A stretch of DNA of 64,000 nt, taken from positions 3,306,776 through 3,370,775 of the forward strand of contig CM074804.1 of the NCBI GenBank assembly GCA_037447605.1, given 5' to 3'. The first letter of the stretch is position 1. Each line of letters begins with the position of its first letter. The notes beneath the pieces were generated by a model, which was not told where the DNA came from, did not search any database, and saw nothing but the letters and a program-made list of their open reading frames with translations. The DNA is from Zygnema circumcarinatum (lineage: Eukaryota; Streptophyta; Zygnematophyceae; Zygnematales; Zygnemataceae). The position numbers were made by a program, and so were the translations under genes. Positions 12,001 to 19,822 of the stretch are shown one piece after another.

Positions 12001-14892
12001 TGTGTGTGCGTGCATGTGCACAGGAGAGAGTAAAGTAGAGAGCGGGCGAGGAGAGAGGAAGGGAGAGAGGGAGAAGGAAAGGGGAGAGAAGAAAAAGAGA
12101 GCTTGCGCACGAGAAAAAGTGAGGAAAAGAGGAAGAAGAGAGTGAGCAAGAAAGCAAAGAGAACAAGAAACAAAGAAAAAGCCAAGTGCAGCAGTGTATC
12201 AACCGACTCTCATTTGAAACAATCAAAGTCATCACAATATACACTTGAGGTGTTGTTGACAAGTGCACGGCGAAGTGGCAGCCACAGCTGGTTGGCGTTG
12301 TCGGAAGCATCGCTAGACTTGCAATACCACTGCTTCAAATACTCTCCACTACGGGATCCGGTAGCGTCGAGGCACAGGCCAGAGTTCACATTCTGCCATT
12401 GAACGAAGAAATCCACAGAGCTGCTGAAGATGGGCGTCCATAGCTGGTTGCTACCGCCATGGCATGCTGCAGCCCATCCGCCACCCCATATAGACATCAG
12501 ACACAGAGATTTGAGAATAACACCAGCGTCTAAGACTAGTCAACAACATTCAAGGAATCCTTAAGAAACGCATCTGGATGATTCTTCCACTGCCCACGTG
12601 TTATCCTTTCCGTATCTTAAAGCTCTTTCAGGTCCAAGTGATCAACTCAAATATCTAGATAGCGTAAACTCTGTATAGAACGAAGAGAGCTCAATTATGT
12701 CTTGTGTATTGGTTTTAACCAGGGCGAGAGCTCACTGAATATAGTCAAGACTGTTTCAGCATCTTTGCTAGCCCATGGAACATCCAAACACATTCCCCGC
12801 GTTTGCTGAAAAGAGTAGGCGTTCCCGACCTTGTTGAGGAACCACAGGGCTCCGACGTTACCATCAAATCCATTAGGATCTGCAATCGCAACAGAGCTTC
12901 TTTGTTCAGAAACAATGATTTATATGCGTCAAAAGCGAGCCAAGGAAATGTATGTCGAAGAAATTGCGTGCATGCTGCATGCTAAGGGGCGGAAAAAGTT
13001 GTCGCCACTTAAAGAGTGAAACGAAAATATTGTGAAAGTTGCATTGGCAGAAACAGGTTTAAGGATATCTCAAGGGATATTCCTACTAAGTTGTGCGGCA
13101 ATACGTACAGTCAAAAAACTGAACTCGAGTTCCGTCATTAGAATTGTTTCCCTCGGCAGACCACGCGTTCAACGAATTCGAGGGTACAACGAGGAAGTTC
13201 CCTATTGAAGGATCGGTCCAGAGCTTCAGATTTACTGCAAGCAGAGAGACATGGAATTGATGTGTGTGCGTGCATGTGCACAGGAGAGAGTAAAGTAGAA
13301 AGCGGGCGAGGAGAGAGGAAGGGAGAGAGGGAAAAGGAAGGGGGAGAGGAAAAAACGAGAGTTTGCGCACGGGAGAAAGTGAGGAAAGGAGAAAAGAAGA
13401 GAGTGAGCAAAAAAGCAAAGAGAACGAGAAACAAAGCAAAAGTCAAGTGCATCAGTGTGTCAACTGACTCTCATTTGAAACAACCAAAGTCCGTGCAATG
13501 TGCTCTTGAGGTGTGTATGTACTCAGGCCACAAAGAGTACCTGCTGAAGGCGACTGAGGTGGTGGAGGCGACGGAGGAGGTGGAGAGGGTAGATCTGGAC
13601 CATAAACGCACATCGCAACTTGTCACGAAAAAAAATCAAAAGAATCGTCAACTTCCATTGCGCAAAAGTGTAATTCATGTGTGCGGATAGCCTCCTTTTA
13701 ACCGAACACCGAACGACATTCAATTTGTCATTTTGGAGTACATATCCTTATTTTGTAAACGCTTTTATGCGAAGGCCCATCTGTCCTTTCGTCCTGCGAG
13801 CACTGCTCTCAGCTCACTTCACACACGTGCAGCCTTCGTGGTTATTGTAAAGCAGAGGGGTAAGTTTACAAAACTTGCGATGGCACAGCCGTCGACCAAA
13901 GCAGGACAGGACAAAACAGCATTTGGAGGTGGGCGGTTGGTTGGTTGGCCCTCCGCTCACTCACTGCATCGTCCGTACGCGGTCTGGCATCCTGTCAAGC
14001 AGTACTCGTCCGTGTAACCGCACCAGTTGCTCGAAGAGCAGCACGAAGTGTCGGGACATCGCCGCTGCGCCGCGGACCCGCAACTGCCTGAAAGAAAATG
14101 AGCGACACAGCAACATGCAAACACAACAGGCAAGCAAAAGAAAAACAAACAAACAAACACGCTGGTGAAATACATATAAAAAATAAACTAGAATAGATAA
14201 AATATCAAGCGGCAAGTACATAAACAAAAGTTGAACAAAGAAATTGAAAGATAGAAATGCGCATGATACCTTATAGCGCTTAAGAGATCAAGCATAGCAC
14301 TTGACAAGAATGAAATGTGAGAAAAAAGATGCTATTACCAGATGGTAGACATCGACATACTTAGTTTGGAAACACAAAAGACAAGGAGCAAGGACTTAGC
14401 AAAATGAAAAATGAGAAGCAATACTTTATATGGACGATAAAGATGTAAAACAACAAACGAAAACAAGAAAAACTCGTAACAGAAAGATGAAAACAAACCT
14501 AAATGCAAAAGAGCTAAGCACAAAACAAACAAAAGGAAACAGGAAACAACGGAAAAGCAATCAATGCAGTATTTGTGGAAGCAATGCGACATCAAGTTTC
14601 GCCTTTAGGGGCAGTCAATCGCTGACCATCAGTCGATATCGGAAGCATGCTCCGGCGAGTTTCATTTGTCGGACCCACTTCAAGGGAAGCTCCTTCTCCT
14701 GTTCACAGTCCATTTTGAAAAGTGAGAGGTAAGAATCAGAGTAGGGAAGAAATAAACAAGACATAGGAGACAATAGGAGAACCCTCCCTCCCTCCCTCTC
14801 TCCCTCCCTCCCTCCCTTCCCCCCACACCTGCAGCTCCCCGCCATGACGCTACAAGGAGCGCCCAAAAGACAAGCGCCACCATTCGCGTCAT
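70..14892 (-). CDS. secreted mosaic papain-like cysteine protease with hevein, ricin-B lectin, EGF and LysM modules
   Basis: Exons: 14892-14829, 14087-13965, 13594-13541, 13234-13109, 12879-12736, 12466-12245, 11974-11849, 11618-11475, 11208-10987, 10863-10711, 10588-10350, 9986-9843, 2076-1863, 1523-1380, 1180-1040, 823-696, 523-434, 213-70. They sum to 2622 nt (873 aa) with every phase matching. Residues 1-21 are a signal peptide. Residues 22-62 are a Cys-rich hevein (CBM18) domain ([11 protein letters not shown]). Residues 63-80 are a [11 protein letters not shown] linker. Residues 81-244 and 245-408 are two ricin-B-type lectin domains with NQLW/ALW motifs. Residues about 409-658 are a C1A papain domain with QGACGSC (Cys462), [11 protein letters not shown] (His606) and RNSFGPGWG (Asn626). 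Residues about 659-706 and 707-753 are EGF-like. Residues about 754-826 and 827-873 are LysM. Expected role: a secreted peptidase anchored to chitin- or peptidoglycan-like glycans. Oddities: no I29 propeptide is visible, Trp after the catalytic Cys is Thr, and a Copia array fills intron 12. The exon model is inferred by eye and has no transcript support. Confidence 0.85.
2326..2330. other. target site duplication GGTTC, left copy
   Basis: Five bases immediately outside LTR 1. They are repeated exactly at 9816-9820, immediately outside LTR 3. Confidence 0.85.
2331..3259 (-). repeat. Copia LTR 1 (3' LTR of the array)
   Basis: 929-bp long terminal repeat, nearly identical to 5609-6537 and slightly more diverged from 8887-9815. 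It carries CACGTG-containing CCACGTGTCC segments and a GC-rich stretch. The outer flank is the target duplication GGTTC. Confidence 0.92.
3260..3272 (-). other. polypurine tract, internal copy 1
   Basis: On the minus strand this reads CCGAGAGGGGGAA, directly abutting the start of LTR 1. This is the expected position for the plus-strand primer of an LTR element. Confidence 0.7.
3408..5522 (-). CDS. Copia gag-derived polyprotein, internal copy 1 (RT-less)
   Basis: 704-residue ORF. The N-terminal part is a UBN2/Copia-type gag. Two CCHC zinc knuckles follow at about residues 204-217 ([14 protein letters not shown]) and 246-259 ([14 protein letters not shown]). A remnant of the aspartic protease shows LVDAGVS where DSGA is usual. 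Next comes a GAG-pre-integrase/integrase start ([28 protein letters not shown]), which breaks off into a Glu/Asp/Pro-rich tail. Reverse transcriptase and RNase H are missing. The frame is closed upstream by a TAG in LTR 2 (near 5626), so translation presumably starts at or near 5522. It is almost identical to the ORF at 6686-8977. Confidence 0.85.
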   Translation of the reverse strand: MTYLLESKGLFKYVDGSTPEPPSPADSEGTADVKAFDLWQVKNKKAAGYIAMTVGNGPSTMLLDLRSAAEMWTSLQAVYEVAEGGLAVNLYAEISACRMEKGETLTNYIVKFDSLMQRCVVAKQPIPLPSKIHQFLVGLPSKYEGTVESLRTHLSSLPMTMEQVKGRIREADSLIEKESSGVDNVLLIQAKKKGRNDRRPTPTCFTCGKLGHVSTDCYQNKGRPESSDEPSSEDEITKRSIFRGTCFKCGKKGHRAAVCRGGTTEMNLMMGLGARGDFEKDEFVGGVRDVEVELPCLVDAGVSKHRCSDKTFGAEQRKMVAARCANAKTGEGVYDSRGGRVKLKIREGKMKRTIIMGDVLHTQGLQRAFVAEVEFCTDCLAGKAHSQLSSHGSEEEGRAKERLEMVHTDMCSPNSLANLEGLQFFITFLNDCSREIRVRMLESKAETFAAFEKWQEVVELESGQKVKTFRLDSEGNYISYVARVWGLKCYVSVMKHEFAERSRGFKLQEKTTEKGDKDFEENFEPWPNFEITIGADGGDSAILGGEPAYFKSMVEMSRLEATVDQADLVPCDVRKEEESAPLDVKVESDSEGASPVTPCLTSGPLIGFEPAAPGTASLGEAGPSAVPCTSLAVQEEGETGTATGMEAPLNKDATRVVPFFGITGGRERNNDGWTMRMTNESADFASIAALMMGSVAEHQTLLVV
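5596..5607 (-). other. primer-binding site (tRNA-iMet), copy 1
   Basis: TGGTATCAGAGC on the minus strand, directly after the end of LTR 2. This is the initiator-methionine tRNA primer site typical of plant Copia elements. Confidence 0.85.
5609..6537 (-). repeat. Copia LTR 2 (shared middle LTR)
   Basis: 929-bp LTR serving as 3' LTR of internal copy 2 and 5' LTR of internal copy 1. It differs from LTR 1 at only a few visible positions and has no target duplication around it. Confidence 0.92.
6538..6550 (-). other. polypurine tract, internal copy 2
   Basis: Same CCGAGAGGGGGAA as at 3260-3272, abutting LTR 2 on the minus strand. Confidence 0.7.
6686..8977 (-). CDS. Copia gag-derived polyprotein, internal copy 2 (RT-less, frame open into the LTR)
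   Basis: 763-residue ORF with the same domains as the copy at 3408-5522. Gag leads, CCHC knuckles lie at about residues 263-276 and 305-318, then a degenerate protease, a truncated integrase and an acidic tail. Residues 1-59 extend through the primer-binding site into LTR 3, because LTR 3 has CAG where LTR 1 and LTR 2 carry TAG. The in-frame ATG at residue 15 (MSESESS) is a possible start inside the LTR. No RT or RNase H is present. Both copies keep a long open frame with only a few base differences, which implies recent duplication or selection on the gag product. Confidence 0.85.
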   Translation of the reverse strand: MCALEGCIDSDIASMSESESSGRDQAQIVNSGIRAFSDEEPRYRVPVFEGTDYRHWRWRMTYLLESKGLFKYVDGSTPEPLSPADSEGTADVKAFDLWQVKNKKAAGYIAMTVGNGPSTMLLDLRSAAEMWTSLQAVYEVAEGGLAVNLYAEISACRMEKGETLTNYIVKFDSLMQRCVVAKQPIPLPSKIHQFLVGLPSKYEGTVESLRTHLSSLPMTMEQVKGRIREADSLIEKESSGVDNVLLIQAKKKGRNDRRPTPTCFTCGKLGHVSTDCYQNKGRPESSDEPSSEDEITKRSIFRGTCFKCGKKGHRAAVCRGGTTEMNLMMGLGARGDFEKDEFVGGVRDVEVELPCLVDAGVSKHRCSDKTFGAEQRKMVAARCANAKTGEGVYDSRGGRVKLKIREGKMKRTIIMGDVLHTQGLQRAFVAEVEFCTDCLAGKAHSQLSSHGSEEEGRAKERLEMVHTDMCSPNSLANLEGLQFFITFLNDCSREIRVRMLESKAETFAAFEKWQEVVELESGQKVKTFRLDSEGNYISYVARVWGLKCYVSVMKHEFAERSRGFKLQEKTTEKGDKDFEENFEPWPNFEITIGADGGDSAILGGEPAYFKSMVEMSRLEATVDQADLVPCDVRKEEESAPLDVKVESDSEGASPVTPCLTSGPLIGFEPAAPGTASLGEAGPSAVPCTSLAVQEEGETGTATGMEAPLNKDATRVVPFFGITGGRERNNDGWTMRMTNESADFASIAALMMGSVAEHQTLLVV
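8874..8885 (-). other. primer-binding site (tRNA-iMet), copy 2
   Basis: TGGTATCAGAGC directly after LTR 3 on the minus strand. It is translated in frame within the 763-residue ORF. Confidence 0.85.
8887..9815 (-). repeat. Copia LTR 3 (5' LTR of the array)
   Basis: 929-bp LTR whose outer edge is followed by GGTTC. It is the most diverged of the three LTRs (for example AATCAATACAACCC where the others read AATCACGACAACTC). The array edge lies only 27 bp from the 5' splice site of the host exon ending at 9843. Confidence 0.92.
9816..9820. other. target site duplication GGTTC, right copy
   Basis: Five bases immediately outside LTR 3, matching 2326-2330. No such duplication is seen around the middle LTR. 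Confidence 0.85.
10602..10708 (-). repeat. degenerate telomere-like repeat filling a protease-gene intron
   Basis: The intron between the exons ending at 10711 and starting at 10588 is almost entirely irregular CCCTAAA/CCCTCA units on the coding strand (TTTAGGG-like on the plus strand). It starts a few bases after the GT donor and ends shortly before the AG acceptor. Confidence 0.75.
10994..12252 (-). repeat. tandem duplication unit 1 (lectin exons with their introns)
   Basis: A segment of about 1.26 kb carrying the second lectin domain (exons 11974-11849, 11618-11475, 11208-10987) with its introns. It aligns over its length with 12253-13511, including a GA-rich microsatellite inside the intron. 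Introns and exons are similarly conserved, so the duplication looks recent. Confidence 0.88.
12253..13511 (-). repeat. tandem duplication unit 2 (lectin exons with their introns)
   Basis: Partner of 10994-12252. It carries the first lectin domain of the protein (exons 13234-13109, 12879-12736, 12466-12245). Exon lengths are 126, 144 and 222 nt in both units. Confidence 0.88.
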
Positions 14893-14899
14893 CCGTGAC

Positions 14900-15165
14900 G
14901 TGACACCTCCTCCTCCTCCCTCGTCTTTCTCTTCCTCCTGCTCCTCCCTCCTCCCTCCTCTCTCCTACCTCCTGCCTCCTCCCTCCTCCCTCTTCTCTCC
15001 TCCCCCCTCCTCCCGCCTTCCTCCCTCCTCCCTCTTCTCTCCTCCCCCCTCCTCCCGCCTTCCTCCCTCCTTCCTCCTCCCTCCTCCCTCCTCCCTCCCT
15101 ACTCCCTCCTCCCTCCTCCCTCCTCCCTCCTTCCCTCCCTCCCTCCCTCCCTCCCGCCCTCTCTT
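14900..15165. repeat. pyrimidine-rich CCTCCCTC tract next to the protease start codon
   Basis: About 260 bp of CTCC/CTTCC units on the plus strand, a polypurine run on the strand of the adjacent gene, beginning 8 bp upstream of the inferred ATG at 14892. A related CCCTCCCT run lies at 14786-14822 inside the first intron. It could be 5' UTR or promoter sequence. The Ser/Pro/Leu ORF read on the plus strand is a composition artefact. Confidence 0.8.
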
Positions 15166-15606
15166 CCTCCGGAAGCCGAAAGGCCTCTTGGCGTCTGCGC
15201 AGGCGACACTGCGGGCGGGCTCCGTGGACGTTTGCGGGACACGTGGCGAATGCACATTGGATGTGCTACAAAAAGATTTTCATTGACCGTAGGTCGCGCA
15301 AGTCATCAGTAGGTCCCCGGCTGCATCAGGTCAACGGCTGACGGCCACCGACCAGCCACGACCGACACGGAGCCAGTTTGGCCGCCTCTCCAGTTTTACG
15401 CATGGCAGCCGGCGATTGGCTCGTCTCCAACAATTGTTTTTCGTCAACATGGGAGAAGCATGAACTGCGAACATGGCCCGTTCATTGCTTTGTCGATCCA
15501 TTGCAATCGGACGGCTGGCGTGCGTCGTCGATATTACGACATTGTGCGACGATGTCTTCATAGTGCGACTTTCATGCGACTTCTGACAGGCGACATTATC
15601 GCACTA
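15166..15606. other. intergenic stretch without a recognisable gene
   Basis: Mixed GC-rich sequence between the pyrimidine tract and the GTAC-rich element. Short ORFs on both strands lack recognisable domains. Confidence 0.5.
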
Positions 15607-16850
15607 TGGGGATTTTGCCGAAACCACCTTTTTGTACGGTAACTTTGTGTTAGCCGTACTTTTCGTACTGTCCGTACTAGATGTACTAGCCGTTACGGGC
15701 TTACGCAAAACTCACCTAATCTCCCCGCACATGCCGCCGTAAGAGGCGCTCGCCCTTCTCCCCTTCTTCTTGGTTTCGATACGATACGATACGAGACTCC
15801 CCAATACGATACGAAACGCCCCGATACGGTACTATCCGTACTAGCCGTACTAGGTCTACTAGCCGTTACGGGCTTACGCAAAAGTTCACCTAATCTCCCC
15901 GCTCGTGCCGCCGTAAGAGGCGCTCGCTCTTCTCCCCTTCATCTTGGCTTCAGTACGATACGATACGGAACGGTACGATACGGCGCGATACGAAACGCCC
16001 CGATACGGTACTATTCGTACTAACCGTACGAGCTGTAGTACTGTAGGACCCCATCATATTTTCCACCTACATTTGGCAAAAATCGGGCGAAAATATTGTT
16101 TCTGGCAAATATAAGGTCCGTGTTACCAATAGGCGAGCGGAATTATGTTAGAGTTCATGTATGTTCGTACGTATCGTATCGTATCATATACTGGCATATC
16201 GTACCGCATCGCACCGTATCGGTTATATGGCTAATAAGAATATTACGGATAGTACCGTACCGGAGCGTTTCGTATCCGTATCGTATCGTGGCAACTGACA
16301 TTATGGTGGCTTACGACTGTACTACAGCTCGTACGGCTAGTACGGATATTACCGTATCGGGCAGGTTCGTACCGTATCGTATCGTATCGAAGCCAAGATG
16401 AAGGGGAGAAGAGTGAGCGCCTCTGACGGCGGCACGTGCGGGGAGATTAGGTGAGTTTTGCGTACAGTACTGTAAGCCCGTGACGGGCAGTACAGCTAGT
16501 ACGGCTAGTACGGCTAGTACGAATTATACGGGTTGTACGGCTAACACGAAGTTACCGTACAAAAAAGTGGTTTCGGCAAAATTGGTGCGAATTTATTGGT
16601 GACGCAAATGTTGAGGTGGAAAATATGATGGGGTCCTACTGTAGCCGATACAGTACGATACGGTACGCTATGGTACGGTACGATACGTACGGTCCAACAT
16701 GAACTCTAACATAATACCGCCCGTCTATTGGTAACACGAACCTTCTATTTGCAAAATCAAGATTTTCGCCTCATATTGGCCAAAACCAGGGTGGAAAATA
16801 TGAGGACCCCTGTACCTACTGTACTGTAGTACTGTAGTCAATGCTTAATT
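15607..16850. repeat. GTAC/GATAC-rich inverted-repeat (foldback) element
   Basis: Dense in TACGGTAC, GATACG and CTAGCCGTACTAG units. A segment near 15612-15860 (GTTTCGGCAAAA read inverted, the CTCACCTAATCTCCCCGC block, the GAGGCGCTC block) recurs in reverse complement at about 16320-16592. A second direct copy of the block sits at about 15860-15990. A further inverted pair (GTGTTACCAATAG, TTATGTTAGAGTTCATG) links about 16085-16180 to about 16680-16770. GGAAAATATGATGGGGTCC and its inverse occur near 16047 and 16620. No coding potential is recognised. A MITE or foldback transposon is the simplest reading. Confidence 0.7.
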
Positions 16851-17519
16851 CTCCCGACAGGCTTACGAAATTGATTTGGCGATGGTCAAGGTCTGACTCC
16901 CCCTAATGAAAGGGCCACTTACTGACAGGCCTCTTCAAATAGGGGATTTCGGCCTAAGATAGGGGAGATGAAGAGCTTTGGCAGGGGTGTACAAAGCTTT
17001 GATACAATTATTCTTTTTCTTAAGTTTTAGATGCAATTGGGTCTTGAATGAGTAACTACATGTTGACTGCCAAATACACAAGTGATCTGATTGATTGGTA
17101 AAAAATCCAATCAATAAAAGTCGAAGAGTTTGCACCAATTTCTAAAGCCGTGTTGTTAAGCCACCAAGTAGAGTTCATGTACATGTGATGCCATAGCCAT
17201 CGTGAGTGCAACGCCAATTCATTTTACGTTTTTTTAACCAGAAAAGGGCCTTTTTTAGGGCCTTTATTGAATGAAGGTAAAATCCCTTCAACTCATGTCA
17301 ACATGTCCCATGAATAACCTATTTACGAGATTTAGGGGATATCCCCTATTTGACGCCTGCCCACTGACCGCTGTAAATCTCAGCCAATCCGTACAATACG
17401 TACGCAACTGCCGTACGATTTGTACGAAAAATGTGCGTACGGTCGCGAAGGCGACCAGGTACGCGCACGCACCACGTGGCGCGCAGCGCTCGCCTCCCTC
17501 CCTCGCACAGCTCTCCGCT
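16851..17519. other. intergenic stretch upstream of the BAP31-like gene
   Basis: No recognisable gene. The segment around 17190-17225 (GCCATCGTGAGTGCAACGCC) resembles one near 51700-51730, suggesting a dispersed repeat. Confidence 0.45.
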
Positions 17520-17530
17520 CGCTCTCTCTC

Positions 17531-17564
<34 letters not shown>

Positions 17565-17584
17565 GCTCTCAAGCTTCTCTCTCT
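17520..17584. repeat. (CT)n microsatellite in the BAP31-like 5' region
   Basis: About 60 bp of nearly pure CT dinucleotides 67 bp upstream of the start codon at 17651, followed by GGCAGGTGGGCAGG units. It probably lies in the 5' UTR or core promoter. Confidence 0.8.
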
Positions 17585-17650
17585 CCCCTCCTGCGGAGCC
17601 CCCTCGCAGGCAGGCAGGCAGGTGGGCAGGTGGGCAAGAAGGCAGGCGCC

Positions 17651-19521
17651 ATGCTGCTGATTCCGATGGGCGCGGTGCTGGCCTGCCAGACCGCGGTGGT
17701 GGCGCTGCTGGCGGTGCCCTTGGGGCCCGCGCGGCGCGGGGGCATGGCGCTGGCGGGCGCCGCCAAGTCACGGTACGGCCGCGTGGCGGCGCGCACAGTG
17801 GCGGTGTGTCTGGCGCTGCTGCTCGCCTCCTCCCTCTTCTCCGTGCAGCGCCTGCAGGCCCGCCTCTCCCTCCCCTCCGCCATGGGGGGCACATCCGCCG
17901 GCCTCGTGGACAAGGTGGAGCTTCTGGAGGACGCCATGGAGGCGCTTCTCATAGGTGAGAGGCTGTTTTTACTCTCTTATTTATTTAAGTTTAGGTGGTT
18001 AGCTTTGTGGAATGGGAATTTGCATAGAGGTGTGGTGTAGGGAGGTGGAGCAGGAGGGATGTTGTGTGGTATTGGGGGAGGGTAGAGGAGAGAGGAAGCT
18101 GGATGGATTGTTGGATTGGATGTTGCGCGCGTGCGCGCGCGAGAGAGAGAGAGAGACGTGTGAATGCTGTATTAAAAGTTTCCTTTAGGGATTTCAGGAG
18201 AATTGTTTCCAAGTTCTTAAGAGTAGACATGAGACAGTTTTCCGTTCCCTTACGATACACATTCACTTCAATGCTGTACTTGCCGGAGTGTCTAATGAAG
18301 ATTTCAACGAGCATGATCATCAGCAGAGTAGGCTGTCACAACTCATTTAGAAATAGTCGCACCTTAATATTATCTTGCAGTCAATAGCTCGTTGGCTCGC
18401 TCTTGCCCTGCAGATATTTCATTGGATTAGGATCTTTTATGTTGCTCGATAAATCTCAAGCTGCTATCTCAGTAGTTTTTCTAAACTCTTAACTCGAAAA
18501 GCTTATCCGTCCACTATTTCATGGAGATCGAAGTTGTGAGGAACGTAGCACTAGGGTTCATTAAATTTCTATTTAGTTCCTGCTCTCTCAAGTTTAAGCT
18601 TATGTCGCAATGAGATTAGTTCAGTCTTAAACGGCAAGGCTTTCCCCCTTTGAAGAGCAACTGCTTGTGTTGATTGACAAGGTAACTTCATTGAGCGACT
18701 TAATAAAATTTTGCATTAGACGTACGAGTCCCTTTCCAAGCATCAGTGAGTACTTGAAGGAAACTGTTGCTGTTCACTGTCGAGTTCAACGTTGAAGGCC
18801 ATTTAAGGACTTCGTTTTTCATGGATGTTTGTTTTTTTCGGCCCCTTCATTTAGCCAAACAGCAGGTCTCCTTTCGCTGATTCCTATGCTGGACCTGCTC
18901 TTTTCTCGGCTCGGCCGCCAGGTTTCAGCTTATTACTAGGGATACTCATTGGTCGCCTCCATCATGAAATGAAGAATGGCGACTCTCTGAAGGTGAATCT
19001 GGAGATGCTGAAGAAGCAAGCTAAGGGAATGGAGACGGAATATTTGCGCCTGACAAAAGAGCGTTCAGGCCAACCGAAAGATGATGAAACGGATCCGCAG
19101 TTAGAGAGGGAGAAGGCGCTGAAGGCAACTATTACAGATCTAAGGTCGGCCTTTGAAAATGTGAAGGTGGGTGAATCCTGACGACTCGACTGCATGCATA
19201 TGTGCCTTGCAGCGTAGATCCCTTTCTTCACTTTTCTGAGGCATTTTCACTCAGGTCTATTGACAACCTTCGAATGGTCAGCTCAAACGTCTTTGTGCTC
19301 GTTCTGAAACTTTGGACATTTTTTTATTCAAACAGGCGGAGGTGGAAGTGAAAGCGAAGGACTTGAAGCAGGCGGAAGCGAGTGTGGCTGCGCTGAAGAA
19401 GCAGACCCATGGTCTGCAGTTGGAGTATGACCGCTTGCTCGATGACAACAGTGGTCTCAGAGCACAGCTCTCCATTCTCAGCCGGGAATACTCCAGTTCA
19501 GATGATAAGAAAATGCATTAA
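17651..19521 (+). CDS. BAP31-like ER membrane protein
   Basis: Exons 17651-17954, 18922-19166 and 19336-19521 join in phase to give 244 aa, the usual length of the family. Hydrophobic segments lie at about residues 2-33, 49-66 and 103-115. The junction ALLIG-FSLLLGILIGRLHHE matches the conserved third segment and the RLHH motif of plant BAP31 proteins. The remainder is a charged coiled coil (LKQAEASVAALKKQ) and the protein ends KKMH, a canonical KKxx ER-retrieval signal. BAP31 proteins act in ER quality control and export of membrane proteins, and the topology seen here fits that role. The start codon is the first ATG after the CT repeat. The N-terminal exon is very GC-rich compared with the later exons. 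Confidence 0.88.
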
Positions 19522-19822
19522 GAGGAGTTTCAGAAAAGAGAAAGACCGTGATAGGAAGCAGAAGGAGTAGGTTTGGCGCCTTTTCATATGAGGGGTTGGA
19601 GCTGACGGTTTTCTTTGACCGAGGCTGCGCCTGCTTGTTTGGTTTAGAATGTACGTGAATGGTAGTTGTTCATAAGGTAGATGGTTAACTCTCTTTTTTT
19701 TTATTTGAGATTTGAGTTCTATTTTCAAGCCTGCATGTTTTTATCCATGTAGTTTGTTGACGAGGCTATCATCGTTTGCATTTGATCATTCGATGATTCT
19801 TCATACAGAGCAGGAGTGCGTT

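Noticed and set aside
10987-13234. Possible ricin-like toxin gene
   Set aside because: Only B-type lectin repeats are present. There is no N-glycosidase A-chain sequence, and the lectins are in frame with hevein and papain modules.
14900-15286. 128-aa Ser/Pro/Leu-rich plus-strand ORF
   Set aside because: It is simply the CTCC tract translated; no start context, no domain, and the opposite frames are equally open.
14900-16850. CRISPR-like array
   Set aside because: The repeats are short, irregular and palindromic without constant-length spacers, and the genome is eukaryotic.
17346-17958. Arg/Ala/Ser-rich ORFs on both strands around the BAP31-like start
   Set aside because: They are driven by the (CT)n repeat and the GC-rich first exon; only the 17651 frame continues into the conserved later exons.
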